The notes: generated from the letters alone by a model not told the origin. A stretch of 64,000 nt of DNA from Halopiger goleimassiliensis (GCF_000455345.1 NZ_HG315690.1:310001-374000), one strand, 5' to 3'. Counted from the first letter of the stretch, positions 1-9,418 are shown. Translations and numbers: made by a program.

Positions 1-1
1 C

Positions 2-193
2 TGGCGGGCAAAGGAAGACCTCACGCAGGCCGAACTGGCCGAGGAGGTCGGCGTCTCGAGACAGACGATCAACGCGATCGAGGTCGGGCGGTACGACCCC
101 AGCCTCGAGTTAGCGTTCAAACTGGCGAACCGCTTCGACTGTGCGATCGAGGACATCTTCGAGTACGATCCGGAAACGGGGGACGACTCCTGA
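2..193 (+). CDS. Xre-family HTH regulator, C-terminal part
   Basis: The frame is open from the window edge to TGA at 191-193, giving the last 63 residues of a small cytoplasmic DNA-binding protein. The reading LTQAELAEEVGVSRQTINAI is a Cro/cI helix-turn-helix, followed by a short tail IEDIFEYD as in compact archaeal and bacterial YozG-like regulators of about 65-75 aa. So only a few N-terminal residues are missing. The CPBP protease gene starts 6 bases downstream, so the two are probably co-transcribed. The DNA target is unknown. Confidence 0.85.
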   Translation, partial: WRAKEDLTQAELAEEVGVSRQTINAIEVGRYDPSLELAFKLANRFDCAIEDIFEYDPETGDDS

Positions 194-199
194 AAAACG

Positions 200-946
200 A
201 TGACCACGAACGCTACCGCGACTACTGACACGAACGGTCGACGTATCGCTACTCGAATCGGTATCGCCGTGGCGCTGATCGCCGTCGCCTACGTCGCCGG
301 CAACCTCGTGGTGTACGGCGTCTTCGTCGGGGCCGGGGACGCGCTCGGTCCCGGCGGCGCGTTGCTGGTTCAGCTACTCGGTCTGCAAGCGACGTTCGCC
401 CTGATTGGCGTGGCGTTTCTCCGGGGCGTCGTCGGCCGAGACTTCGTTCCGATCACGCGACCGACGCGCTCTGACGTGGCGATCGCCGCCGCGGCGATCG
501 GTGCCACGCTCGTCCTGGCCGCGCTCCACGCGCTCGGAATCCGGCTGACGACGCTCGAGGCGGCCGGTACGGTGCCGATACCGGCCGAGATCGATCCGGG
601 CGCGGTTCTCGTGGTCTTCGCCGCGGCGATCCTCGTGCCGTCGGTCGTCGAGGAACTGCTCTTCCGGGGCATCGTCCAGCGGTACGTGAGCGAGGTCTCC
701 TCGATCGGGGTCGGAATCGCCGTCGCCACGGTGTTGTTCGTTCCCGTCCACGGGGCCGGTATCATCGCGACCGCGCCGACTGCCGTCGCCGGACTGGCCG
801 TCGCGGGACTGCTCGCGACCGTCTCGATCGTGATCGGGTTCAGCTACGCCAGGACGGACAATTTCGTCGTGCCGATTCTCGTCCACGCCGGCTACAACGG
901 GTTGAGCGGGATCGTGACGGAGTTGATCTACGCGCTCCCCCTGTAA
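200..946 (+). CDS. CPBP family intramembrane metalloprotease
   Basis: A 248-aa polytopic membrane protein with at least six hydrophobic segments. The CPBP (Abi/CAAX-protease-like) signature is visible: EELLFRG near residue 150 supplies the EExxxR metal and catalytic motif, and HAGYNG near residue 230 supplies the His and Asn. The family cleaves or processes proteins within the membrane. Archaeal substrates are mostly unknown. The ATG lies 6 bases after the stop of the Xre regulator gene, so the pair looks like a regulator/protease operon. All key residues are present. Confidence 0.88.
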   Translation: MTTNATATTDTNGRRIATRIGIAVALIAVAYVAGNLVVYGVFVGAGDALGPGGALLVQLLGLQATFALIGVAFLRGVVGRDFVPITRPTRSDVAIAAAAIGATLVLAALHALGIRLTTLEAAGTVPIPAEIDPGAVLVVFAAAILVPSVVEELLFRGIVQRYVSEVSSIGVGIAVATVLFVPVHGAGIIATAPTAVAGLAVAGLLATVSIVIGFSYARTDNFVVPILVHAGYNGLSGIVTELIYALPL

Positions 947-1263
947 TCCATCCGCGGTGACGACACTCACGGGCCGATATCGGTGCGGCGGGACTCGAGC
1001 CCATCGAACCGCCTCGTCAGCACGGTGGTGGCATCTCCCACCCGGATACCTATGTATCACGCGTGACGAGTACAGCGTATGAACGACGTCGTCGGACCGG
1101 CGGCACCCGTGGGCCGGTCGGCCCACCGCGGAACGGAGCCGCGAACGGAGGCGACTCCGATCTCGCGTTCGACGGATGTATCGCGACGCGACTCGATCGC
1201 TGATCGTCGTACCCGAACGAGACTACGCCGAGCCGAACGCCGACGACGGAGGGAGCGACGGGG
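947..1263. other. intergenic, no gene seen
   Basis: About 317 bases between the CPBP protease and the CNNM gene. The open frames here are short, Arg-rich by-products of high GC. I see no RNA gene and no repeat. The promoter of the downstream gene is presumably here but I could not assign a clear TATA element. Confidence 0.5.
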
Positions 1264-2610
1264 ATGGTAGACCTGTTCGTCTCCGGCCTGCGACTGTTCG
1301 GGGCCTTCCTGCTTGTCTTCCTGAACGGCTTCTTCGTCGCCGCGGAGTTCGCCTACGTCCGCGTGCGGGCCTCGGCCGTCGAGCAACTGGCCGCCGAGGG
1401 CCGGACCGGCGCGGGCATCTTACAGGAGGCAACGGACAACCTCGACGACTACCTCGCGGTGACGCAACTGGGGATCACCCTCGCCTCGCTGGGGCTCGGC
1501 TGGCTCGGCGAACCCGCCGTCGCGGCGCTGCTCGAGCCCGTACTCGCGCCGATCCTCCCCGAGAGCCTGTTGCATCTCGTGGCCTTCGCGCTCGGCTTCG
1601 GCTTCATCACGTTCCTGCACGTCGTCTTCGGGGAGCTCGCGCCGAAGACGATCTCCATCGCACAGGCCGAACGCGTCGCGTTGCTGGTCTCGCCGCCGAT
1701 GAAGCTCTGCTACTACCTCTTCATCCCCGGCATCGTCGTCTTCAACGGAACGGCCAACGCCTTCACCCGGATGATCGGCATCCCGCCGGCCTCCGAGACG
1801 GACGAGACGCTCTCGGAGGAGGAGCTTCGAACCGTCCTCTCCCGGTCGGGCAGCGAGGGGGAGATCGACGCCGAGGAGGTGGAGATGATCGAGCAGGTCT
1901 TCGAACTCGACGATACGACCGTCCAGAACGTGATGGTCCCCCGTCCCGACGTCGTCACCGTCCCGGGCGACCGGTCGCTCGCGGCGCTGCGCGAACTCAT
2001 CCTCGAGGAAGGCCACACCCGGTATCCGGTACTCGACGCCGACGAGGACGATCAGGTAGTCGGCTTCGTCGACGCCAAGGACGTGCTGCGGGCCGGCGAG
2101 TCGGCGGACGACCTCGAGGCCGTGACGGTCGAGGCGGTCGCCCGCGAGATGCCGATCGTTCCGGAGACGACATCCGTCGTCGACCTCTTGGAGCAGTTCC
2201 AGGGCGAACGTGCCCAGATGGCCGCCGTGATCGACGAGTGGGGCGTCTTCGAGGGGATCGTGACCGTCGAGGACGTCGTCGAGGTCGTCGTCGGCGACCT
2301 CCGCGACGAGTTCGACGCTGACGAGCCGTCGATCGACCGCAAAGACGACGGCACGTACGTCGTCGACGGCGGCGTCACCGTCTCTGCCGTCAACGAGCGA
2401 CTGGACGCCGACCTCGAGAGCGAGGGGTTCGGGACGATCGGCGGTCTCGTCCTCGATCGGCTGGGTCGCGCACCCGAGGTCGGTGATCGGATCACCGTCG
2501 ACGACTACGCGCTCGAGGTCGTCGCCGTCGACGGGGCCCGCGTCTCCTCGCTGGTCGTCCGGGAATCCTCGCGGTCGGAGGGTTCGCAGACCGAGGAATC
2601 GCTCGAGTAG
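1264..2610 (+). CDS. CNNM-domain/CBS/CorC-HlyC membrane protein (CorB/TlyC-like)
   Basis: A 448-aa protein with the standard three-part layout. An N-terminal CNNM (DUF21) transmembrane domain covers about residues 1-190. A CBS pair at about 200-320 includes VMVPRPDVVTVPGD and TRYPVLDADEDD. A C-terminal CorC_HlyC domain covers about 345-430. CNNM/CorB proteins are linked to Mg2+ export and ion homeostasis. Older annotations call them hemolysin homologues, which is misleading. Length and domain order match the family. It is transcribed alone, convergent with the methylaspartate-cycle operon. Confidence 0.9.
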   Translation: MVDLFVSGLRLFGAFLLVFLNGFFVAAEFAYVRVRASAVEQLAAEGRTGAGILQEATDNLDDYLAVTQLGITLASLGLGWLGEPAVAALLEPVLAPILPESLLHLVAFALGFGFITFLHVVFGELAPKTISIAQAERVALLVSPPMKLCYYLFIPGIVVFNGTANAFTRMIGIPPASETDETLSEEELRTVLSRSGSEGEIDAEEVEMIEQVFELDDTTVQNVMVPRPDVVTVPGDRSLAALRELILEEGHTRYPVLDADEDDQVVGFVDAKDVLRAGESADDLEAVTVEAVAREMPIVPETTSVVDLLEQFQGERAQMAAVIDEWGVFEGIVTVEDVVEVVVGDLRDEFDADEPSIDRKDDGTYVVDGGVTVSAVNERLDADLESEGFGTIGGLVLDRLGRAPEVGDRITVDDYALEVVAVDGARVSSLVVRESSRSEGSQTEESLE

Positions 2611-2679
2611 CACTCCAGAGGACTCGGACTCCACTCGCGTCCAATTCGGACGAAAAAGACCGGAATCGGCCCCGAGACG

Positions 2680-3723
2680 CTACTCGTAGGAGAGTTCGAG
2701 GGTCCGTGCGCGCTCGAGCAGGTCCTCGTCGTAGTACTCCTCGGTCTGGGCGGGCCGGGTCTCGTCGATCGCCCGGACCTGCTGGACGGTGTTGCGGAAG
2801 ACCTTGAAGGTGGCCTCGTCGACCATCTGGCCGTCCAGCGTGACCGCGCCGGTGCCCTCCGCCTTGGCCTCGTTGAAGCGCTCGATCTTGCTGACGTCGC
2901 GCTCGAGTTCCTCGGGCGTGGGCATGTGGATCGTGTTGGCCTGGATCGTCTGTTTGGGATACAGCGACCAGGAGCCGTCGAGTCCGAGGTGCGCCTCGTG
3001 TTCGACCTGGTCGGCGTAGGCGTCGGCGTTGTAGTAGGTCAGCCCCGCTCGCTCTTTGAACAGGTCGTCGAACGGGCCGCCGATCGAGAGCAGACCCGCG
3101 GCACTGGCCTCGTTCGAGAGTTCCTCGAGCAGGCCGTCCCAGCGGGGGCGGCCGTCGCCGAGGTCGCGAGCGCCGAGTTCGGCCGCGTAGTCGACGGGGC
3201 CGAACACCAGCGCCGTGAGCCGGGAGTCCTCGCCGAATTTCGCGATCTCGCGCAGGTCCGAGCGGGCGCGGCCCGTCTCGACGATGATCGAGAGTTTGAT
3301 CGAACCGTCGGGGTAGCCGTACTCCGCTTCGGCTTCCGCGACGGCCTCGGCAGCGCGTCGCACGTCCTCGACGCGACCGACCTTCGGGACGACTACGCCC
3401 TCGATCTCGTCGCCGATCTCGCTTACGAGGCGGTCGATCTGGTCACGGCCGCGCTCGCGGAAGGATTCGTCCTCGTAGCTCCACTCGACGCGGGGCCAGA
3501 TCTCGCCCGGGAACTCGTAGTCGGGGACGATCTCGATGGTGTTCTCGAGCCCCTCGTCTTTCATGTTCGGGGCGGTCCCGTCCTCGATGTCGGGAACGAG
3601 CCAGTCGGGGGCCTGGAAGCCCTCGGCCTCGAGGCCGGAGCGGAGGTACTTCGCCGAGTCGTCTTTCGGCACGGCGGCCGGTGCGGTCTGGAAGGTTCGA
3701 CAGAGTCTGACGTCGTCGCTCAT
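2680..3723 (-). CDS. mcl: beta-methylmalyl-CoA lyase (CitE/HpcH-like)
   Basis: 347 aa of the HpcH/HpaI aldolase / citrate-lyase-beta fold, a Mg2+-dependent TIM barrel. FQTAPAAVPKDDSAKYLRSG is near the start and VVPKVGRVEDV, IIVETGRA and VFGPVDYAAELGARD are barrel strands carrying the acidic metal ligands. In haloarchaea this protein splits beta-methylmalyl-CoA into glyoxylate and propionyl-CoA, the last carbon-splitting step of the methylaspartate cycle. It is the last gene of the minus-strand operon, 42 bases after the mesaconyl-CoA hydratase gene. A generic malyl-CoA or citramalyl-CoA lyase would look similar; the neighbours decide the call. Confidence 0.9.
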   Translation of the reverse strand: MSDDVRLCRTFQTAPAAVPKDDSAKYLRSGLEAEGFQAPDWLVPDIEDGTAPNMKDEGLENTIEIVPDYEFPGEIWPRVEWSYEDESFRERGRDQIDRLVSEIGDEIEGVVVPKVGRVEDVRRAAEAVAEAEAEYGYPDGSIKLSIIVETGRARSDLREIAKFGEDSRLTALVFGPVDYAAELGARDLGDGRPRWDGLLEELSNEASAAGLLSIGGPFDDLFKERAGLTYYNADAYADQVEHEAHLGLDGSWSLYPKQTIQANTIHMPTPEELERDVSKIERFNEAKAEGTGAVTLDGQMVDEATFKVFRNTVQQVRAIDETRPAQTEEYYDEDLLERARTLELSYE

Positions 3724-3765
3724 GTGTATCGGTGGGTCGTTGATCGGAGTCGGTCGGTGAGCTGT

Positions 3766-4884
3766 TCAGCTGGATCGTTTGCGAATCTCCGCGGTTCGGG
3801 TCCCGGAGTAGACGGGTTCGTCGTCCTGGTTGAACGCGATGTGCTGGAAGCGGACCGTGCCCGCCTCGTCGCTCGAGGCTTCGGGATCGGCCTCGAGTAC
3901 GCGCGTGAACGCGTAGACGGTGTCGCCGGGCGTGACGAACGTGTGGAACGACTCGTCGTCGAAGCCGACCTCGCGCCAGGTCCGCTCGTCCGAGCGGGCG
4001 TGTCCCAGCGCCGTCGAGCGGGTGACGTCGCCGTAGGTGACGATGTCGCCCGACGGCGCGTCGGCCATCTCGTCGACGTTGTGGTGCTGTTTGGCCGTGT
4101 TGAGCGTGGCCAGCGGCAGCGAGGCGACGGTCACGTCGTCCTGCGTGCGGCCGCGCTCGTGACGGTAGGCGACGGCCGCGTTCTCGTCGTCGGCCGCCTC
4201 AAGCGCGTCGACGAAGTCCTCGAAGTAGCCGCCCTCGGGGGCCACGAACTCCTCGGGGAGGTCAGGTTCGTCGTCGCCCTCTTCTTCGGCGGTTGCGGCC
4301 CCGCCGTCGGAGCGCAGCTCCGACGAGGATCGCGAACCGTCGGTTCCCTCACCGCCCCCGTCGGTGGCGACGGGTTCTCGCCGCGGGATCATGTTGGTCC
4401 GCTCGTAGGAACACAGCACTTCGCCCGTCTCGGCGTCCTTCCCGCGGGTCCGCCAGGAGACGATGCCGTACTCGGGTCGCGAACTCGAGGTCGCCGTGTT
4501 CACGACCTCGCTCTCGACGTGGAGTTCGGTGCCGGCATAGACCGGCGCACCGGGGAACCGGACGTCGGTCCGGCCGAGGAAGTAGCCGCCCTTCTCGCTC
4601 AAGTCCTCGACGGTGATGCCGAGGGTCGCGGCGGTGAGGTAGTCGGGGTGGATCGGCGGTGCCTCGAAACCACGTTCCCGGGCGGCGTCGGTCCGCCAGT
4701 AGGCCGGATCGTGGTTCAGGGTCTGGCTCATCCACCCCTCGTTGCCCCACTCCGTGAGGGTGAGGCCGGGGTCGTGTTCGATCACGTCCCCCTCCTCGAA
4801 GTCTTCGAAGCAGTTGCCCTTCTCCTTCGTTTCTGCCTGCTCGAGCGCCTGTGCGAACGTGTCGGGATCTGTCCAGTCAGTCAT
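3766..4884 (-). CDS. mch: mesaconyl-CoA hydratase (double MaoC/hot-dog)
   Basis: 372 aa. The N-terminal hot-dog domain contains EDFEEGDVIEHDPGLTLTEW. The C-terminal half is a second MaoC-like domain. They are joined by an acidic low-complexity linker at about residues 165-215, which is common in halophile fusions. In the methylaspartate cycle it hydrates mesaconyl-CoA to beta-methylmalyl-CoA. It overlaps the upstream methylaspartate ammonia-lyase gene by 8 bases, which indicates translational coupling. The family assignment is certain and the specific substrate is taken from the operon. Confidence 0.9.
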   Translation of the reverse strand: MTDWTDPDTFAQALEQAETKEKGNCFEDFEEGDVIEHDPGLTLTEWGNEGWMSQTLNHDPAYWRTDAARERGFEAPPIHPDYLTAATLGITVEDLSEKGGYFLGRTDVRFPGAPVYAGTELHVESEVVNTATSSSRPEYGIVSWRTRGKDAETGEVLCSYERTNMIPRREPVATDGGGEGTDGSRSSSELRSDGGAATAEEEGDDEPDLPEEFVAPEGGYFEDFVDALEAADDENAAVAYRHERGRTQDDVTVASLPLATLNTAKQHHNVDEMADAPSGDIVTYGDVTRSTALGHARSDERTWREVGFDDESFHTFVTPGDTVYAFTRVLEADPEASSDEAGTVRFQHIAFNQDDEPVYSGTRTAEIRKRSS

Positions 4885-6151
4885 CTGCGGTGATCTCGTC
4901 GGTATCGGTCGTCTGTCGGCGGTTCAGTCGGGCGATCGTCCGTCGCATCTCGTTCTCGACGATCATGTACCCCTCGTCGAAGCCCATGCCGGGCTTGGCG
5001 AGCACCTGTGCGGCGTCGGTCGCGAGCGCCACGTGCGCGCAGGCCCGCGCGGACGTTTCCGTCTCGTTGCACGTCCCGCCGAGGTAGGCTCGCGTGTCGG
5101 TCCCCTCGCAGTACCGGACCGCTTGCCCGCTGCGGTGGACGCTGCCCAGGTCGGGCGTCTTCACCTGCACGAGGTCGGCCGCGCCGGCGTCGACGAACGC
5201 CTGCACGTCCTCGAACGTGTTACACCACTCGTCGGCGACGATGTCGACGTCGACGCCGGCGTCGGCGAGCCCCTCGCGGAGTTCGACCATCGCCTCGATC
5301 TGGTCCGCGCGGTTACCGACGTCCATCGGCCCCTCGATCTGGATCGGGAACGGGTCGGCGGCCGCCTCGAGGTCGGCGAAGTAGTCGACGACCTCGTCGC
5401 GGTCGTAGGGCGCGCCGAAGATCTCGCCGATCATCCCGTAGACGTCGATGTGGAACCGGGGTTCGTAGCCGTCGGGGCCGAGCTCCTGCGAACGCTCGAC
5501 CAGCCACTCGACGTACTCGAGCAGCGTCTCGCCGTCCTCGCCGATCTTCTCGACGCTGTTGATCAGCGCGTGCGGGAGGACGGGAACGCCCTTGATGAAC
5601 ATCTTCTCGGCGTTCGTGTACCGGTCGTCGCCCGACTGGCCGAAGACCGGCACCGGCTCCGTCGCGGGCTCGGTCCCGAGCGCGTCTGCCAGCACGTCCG
5701 TCATCGTCGTCCCCTCGGCGTGGGCCGCCGCGGCCAGCAACGCCTGGGAAACGCCGTACCGGATCGCCGTGTGCAGTCGTTCTCCCTCGACCTGCATCCC
5801 CTCGATCGTCTCGGCGTTGTCGAGGAACGCGGTCGCGTCCCGCCCCTCGAGCGCGTCGGCGACCGGCCCCTCGACGACTGGTGCGTACTCCGCGGCCGTA
5901 AAGAGCGGATCACGTCCGCCGGCCCCGGAGTACTGGACCGCGGCGCAGTCGCCGCGGTGGACCGTCCCGTCGGCGAGTTCCACGTCGACGACGATCGACT
6001 CGCCGGCCTGGCGGATCTCGTCGAAGCCGTCGGTGACTGGCTCGCCGTCGTAGGTGAACCCGTCCTGCTGTGCTCCCTGCTTGATCGCGCGCTGGTCGTC
6101 GAAGAAGAACCCGGCGTAGCCGGGCGTCGCGTGTATTCCGGTGATATTCAT
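4877..6151 (-). CDS. mal: methylaspartate ammonia-lyase
   Basis: 424 aa, enolase superfamily. It removes ammonia from L-threo-3-methylaspartate to give mesaconate. The metal-ligand motifs appear in order: FHIDVYG (Asp), IQIEGP (Glu) and VADEWC (Asp). The catalytic Lys follows in QVKTPDLGSV. The GGTCNETETSARAC stretch near the C-terminus is characteristic of methylaspartate ammonia-lyase. Length matches the family. Its ATG overlaps the TGA of the mutase large-subunit gene (ATGA at 6148-6151) and its 3' end overlaps the hydratase gene, so it sits in the core of the operon. Confidence 0.95.
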   Translation of the reverse strand: MNITGIHATPGYAGFFFDDQRAIKQGAQQDGFTYDGEPVTDGFDEIRQAGESIVVDVELADGTVHRGDCAAVQYSGAGGRDPLFTAAEYAPVVEGPVADALEGRDATAFLDNAETIEGMQVEGERLHTAIRYGVSQALLAAAAHAEGTTMTDVLADALGTEPATEPVPVFGQSGDDRYTNAEKMFIKGVPVLPHALINSVEKIGEDGETLLEYVEWLVERSQELGPDGYEPRFHIDVYGMIGEIFGAPYDRDEVVDYFADLEAAADPFPIQIEGPMDVGNRADQIEAMVELREGLADAGVDVDIVADEWCNTFEDVQAFVDAGAADLVQVKTPDLGSVHRSGQAVRYCEGTDTRAYLGGTCNETETSARACAHVALATDAAQVLAKPGMGFDEGYMIVENEMRRTIARLNRRQTTDTDEITADD

Positions 6152-7587
6152 GGGTTAGCTTCCCCCTGCGGTCGGCCGATGAGTTTGCCGTCGCTGATCG
6201 CGTCGACGTCGTCCGCGACCATGCGGAACGACTGTTCGCGCCCCTCGGTGTCGGCCCGGTTCGAGAGGCGCGCCTTGTGGATCTCCTTGATCTCGTCGTC
6301 CATCGCGAGGTCCGCCCACTCGTAGATGCGGACCCGGCCGTCGTCGTCCCGCGCGGGGAGGACGGCCCCCTTCGCGCTGTCGCTGGGTGCGAAGGGAACG
6401 TCCAGCGCGCCGGACTCGAAGGCCTTGAGCGTCCCCTGGACGACGTCGCCGTCGCCGTGCTCGTAGATGGTGTCCATCAGACATCGGGTCTCGCGTTCGA
6501 TGAGGTCCTGCTCCTCCGCGATGCCGTCGATGTCGATGTTCTGCTCGATGGCCATGTCGATGACCTGGCGCGTCGTCCGCAGGCCGGCGGCGTTTGCCTC
6601 CTTCGTCGGCACGCCCTGGAACTCCTGGGGCGACTTCGTGATGACCTTGTCGGGCTGGGCGATGGCGGCGGTCATCCCGCCGAGGCTGATCACGCCGTTG
6701 GCCCGCGCCTCGTCCGGCGGGAAACCGCCCATCCACTCGTGGAACACCGTCGTGACGACCACCTCGTCGGGGAGGTACTCGTCGCCCAGCTTCTGCAGGG
6801 CGTTCAGGGCGGCCACGTCCTGGACGACGTTGCCGACCTGCCCGTAGCCGAGGGTGATCGAGCGGACGCCCTGGGTAGCCGCGAGCTGGCCCTCGACGAT
6901 CATGATCGCGATGGCGATCGACGGCGGGACCAGCGTCCCCGTCAGCGGGCCGAACGGCTCGCGGTTGATGCGAATCCCCCGCTCGGTGTAGGCCCCCGCC
7001 AGCCGGTCGACGAACTGCCAGCGCTCGATGGTCTCCTCGAGCCCGTGTCGCTTGGTGTAGGGGATGTTGTAGGAGATCGGCCCGCCCTCGAAGCTCTGGA
7101 AGCCGCCGGCGAACGTGATCGCCGCCAGCAGTCGGGCGTCGGGGGTGCCGTGGCGAACCTCGATCGGGGCGTCGATCGCCTCGATGAGGTCCCGGCAGCC
7201 GTCGACGCCGTGGTTGACCGCGGGGAAGCCGTTGAGGGTGTCCTCGCCGGTCTCCCGGGCCTTCTCCAGGCCCTGCTGGGCCTTCTCGTACTCGTTGTCG
7301 CGCGTGTACGAGTCGATGGTGGTCGGCAGGAGGTCGGCCTGCCCCTCCTGATGAAGATACTCGAGGAGTTCGATCTGGTCGTCGAGTCGGGGAACGCCCG
7401 CTCGCGGCTGCAAGAGGGGTTTGTCGGCCGACTCGAGGACGTCCGCGAACCGCTTGCGATCGGGGAGCGACTCGTGGTACGCGATGGCCTCCTCGAAGTC
7501 GACGTCCGCCCCCGTGGGCCAGTTGGATCGGATCTCCTCGTCGATGCGCCGTAGCTCGTCGGATGGAATGCGTTCGTCTCGTATCAT
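6148..7587 (-). CDS. mamB: glutamate mutase, large (epsilon) subunit
   Basis: 479 aa, methylaspartate mutase E subunit. With the small B12-binding subunit it rearranges L-glutamate to L-threo-3-methylaspartate using adenosylcobalamin. The TIM-barrel core carries motifs such as HGTPDARLL, FEGGPISYNIPYTK and ITLGYGQVGN that are typical of the family. It overlaps the mal start by four bases and lies 14 bases after the small-subunit gene. It looks intact and full length. Confidence 0.95.
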   Translation of the reverse strand: MIRDERIPSDELRRIDEEIRSNWPTGADVDFEEAIAYHESLPDRKRFADVLESADKPLLQPRAGVPRLDDQIELLEYLHQEGQADLLPTTIDSYTRDNEYEKAQQGLEKARETGEDTLNGFPAVNHGVDGCRDLIEAIDAPIEVRHGTPDARLLAAITFAGGFQSFEGGPISYNIPYTKRHGLEETIERWQFVDRLAGAYTERGIRINREPFGPLTGTLVPPSIAIAIMIVEGQLAATQGVRSITLGYGQVGNVVQDVAALNALQKLGDEYLPDEVVVTTVFHEWMGGFPPDEARANGVISLGGMTAAIAQPDKVITKSPQEFQGVPTKEANAAGLRTTRQVIDMAIEQNIDIDGIAEEQDLIERETRCLMDTIYEHGDGDVVQGTLKAFESGALDVPFAPSDSAKGAVLPARDDDGRVRIYEWADLAMDDEIKEIHKARLSNRADTEGREQSFRMVADDVDAISDGKLIGRPQGEANP

Positions 7588-7601
7588 CTAGTAGTCGGCA
7601 T

Positions 7602-8042
7602 CTAGGAACTGATAGTGGCACGCTCCGACTCGGTGGCCGTCTCGCCGATGTCCTCGCGAAGCGACGCGATCGCTTCGTCGGGTTCGGTCTCGGAGTCGAA
7701 GACGCGATCGAAGCCGAGCTCCTCGAAGGTGCGGCGAGTGCGTTCGAACTCGTCCTGGCCGACGGCGAGGTTGCCGCCGATGTAGGTGACCGCATCCACA
7801 CCCGCCTCCTCGAGGACCTCGTGGAATCCCTGGCAGTCCTGCTCGGCGTGACCGTAGAGCGAGGATACGAGGACGGCCTCGGCGTCGTGTTCGACGGCGG
7901 CCTCGGCGAACTCCTCCTGGGAGGTCTGTACGCCGAGGTTGACGACGTCGAATCCCGCTGCGCTGAAGGCCTGCTCTAGGATCGTGATGCCGACGACGTG
8001 AGCGTCCGAGCCGATCACGCCGAGGACGACCGTTTGGGACAT
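7602..8042 (-). CDS. mamA: glutamate mutase, small (sigma) cobalamin-binding subunit
   Basis: 146 aa if started at the ATG giving MSQTVVLGVIGSDAHVVG. That start is preferred over the upstream in-frame ATG because the family begins right before this first beta strand. The DAHVVG segment is the DxHxxG motif whose His coordinates cobalt in base-off B12. SLYGH and GGNLAVGQ complete the nucleotide-tail groove. It is the first gene of the minus-strand operon, and a TATA-like TTTATC (minus strand, near 8075) lies about 30 bases upstream. Confidence 0.94.
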   Translation of the reverse strand: MSQTVVLGVIGSDAHVVGITILEQAFSAAGFDVVNLGVQTSQEEFAEAAVEHDAEAVLVSSLYGHAEQDCQGFHEVLEEAGVDAVTYIGGNLAVGQDEFERTRRTFEELGFDRVFDSETEPDEAIASLREDIGETATESERATISS

Positions 8043-8192
8043 CGTATGCAGAACCATGAGAGACTCGGTGATAAACCTAATGATCTTCCATGATAATACA
8101 CCTTATACGTCCTAACAGCGTCCCTATGGGACGTTTTCACATCCTCATGATCGATGGTAAGGATTTTGTCGTCCTCCGGTAATGAACCGACC
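8043..8192. promoter_or_regulatory. divergent promoter region of the methylaspartate-cycle genes
   Basis: 150 bases between the divergently transcribed mamA operon and mct. It is AT-richer than its surroundings. A TATA-like TTTATC serves the minus strand. On the plus side an inverted repeat, ACGTCC at 8107-8112 and GGACGT at 8129-8134 with an inner TCCC-TAT-GGGA, could be an operator. The arrangement would let one regulator control the whole pathway. No binding protein can be named. Confidence 0.5.
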
Positions 8193-9365
8193 ATGGGAGC
8201 GCTTTCGGATTTGCGCGTGCTGGACCTGACGCAGGTGCTCGCCGGGCCGTACTGTACGATGTTGCTCGCGGACATGGGTGCCGACGTGGTCAAGGTCGAA
8301 CGGCCGGGCGGCGACATGATCCGCTCGAACCCGCCGTTCGTCGACGACCCCGACGAGGAGGCCTACGGCGGCTACTTCCAGAGCGTCAACCGTGGCAAGC
8401 GCAGCATCGAACTGAACCTCGGCGACGAGGACGACCGCGAGGACTTCCTCTCGCTCGTCGAGAAAGCCGACGTCGTCGTCGAGAACTACCGCGCGGGTAC
8501 GATGGAGAAGTACGACTTAGGCTACGAGACGCTGACCGAGTACAACGAGGATCTCATCTACTCCTCGATCCGGGGCTTCGGCGACCCGCGGACGGGCGAG
8601 ACCTACCGGCAAGGCCAGCCCTCCTTCGATCTCATCGCGCAGGCGCTGGGCGGCGTCATGGAGACGACCGGCCAGCCCGACGGCCCGCCGACCAAGACCG
8701 GCCCCGGCGTCGGCGACCTCTTCACCGCGACGCTGAACTGCATCGGCATCCTCGCGGCGGTCCACCACCGCGACCGGACCGGCGAGGGCCAGTACGTCGA
8801 CACCGCCATGTACGACTCGATGCTCAGTTTCACCGAACGCGCCATCTACCAGCAGTCCTACACCGGCGAGGCCCCCACTCGCCGGGGTAACTCCCACCCG
8901 ACGCTGTTTCCCTACAACGCCTTCGAGACCGCCGACGGCTACGCCGTCATCGCCGCGTTCAACGACCGCCACTGGACGGAACTCTGTGAGGTGATGGGTC
9001 GGGAGGAACTCGCCGAGGAGTACCCGACCACCGCCGACCGCCTCGAGCACCGCGAGTTGCTCCGGGACGAGATCGCCGACTGGACGCTCCGGCAAACGAA
9101 CGACGACCTCGTCGGTAAACTCGAGGGACGGGTCCCGGCCGCACCGGTCCAGACCACCGAGGAGATCTTCGACGACGAGCACGTCCACGCCCGCGACATG
9201 CTCGTTCCCGTCGAACAGCCCGGCGCAGATACGGCGGTCGAGATCGCCGGCAACCCGATCAAGATGAGCGAAACCGAACCCAAACCCCGCGGCCGCGCGC
9301 CGCTGCTGGACGAACACCGCGAGGAGATCCTGGGGGAGGAAGCGGAGACGACGGCCGACGACTGA
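8193..9365 (+). CDS. mct: succinyl-CoA:mesaconate CoA-transferase (class III)
   Basis: 390 aa from the ATG that gives MGALSDLRVLDLTQVLAGPY, the canonical start of CaiB/BaiF class III CoA-transferases. An upstream in-frame ATG at 8154 would add 13 unconserved residues. The Asp nucleophile region DTAMYDSMLSF and the CoA-binding N-terminal Rossmann part are present. In the methylaspartate cycle it moves CoA from succinyl-CoA to mesaconate. It is divergent from the other pathway genes and shares the intergenic control region. The substrate is inferred from context. Confidence 0.9.
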   Translation: MGALSDLRVLDLTQVLAGPYCTMLLADMGADVVKVERPGGDMIRSNPPFVDDPDEEAYGGYFQSVNRGKRSIELNLGDEDDREDFLSLVEKADVVVENYRAGTMEKYDLGYETLTEYNEDLIYSSIRGFGDPRTGETYRQGQPSFDLIAQALGGVMETTGQPDGPPTKTGPGVGDLFTATLNCIGILAAVHHRDRTGEGQYVDTAMYDSMLSFTERAIYQQSYTGEAPTRRGNSHPTLFPYNAFETADGYAVIAAFNDRHWTELCEVMGREELAEEYPTTADRLEHRELLRDEIADWTLRQTNDDLVGKLEGRVPAAPVQTTEEIFDDEHVHARDMLVPVEQPGADTAVEIAGNPIKMSETEPKPRGRAPLLDEHREEILGEEAETTADD

Positions 9366-9418
9366 ATTTTCCGCGAGTATTGTCCTCGGTAGTTCGATAG
9401 TAAGTCACCCGCAAAAAC

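Noticed and set aside
2926-4893. 655-aa plus-strand frame
   Set aside because: Antisense to two methylaspartate-cycle genes; composition is Val/Gly/Arg-rich as expected of a shadow.
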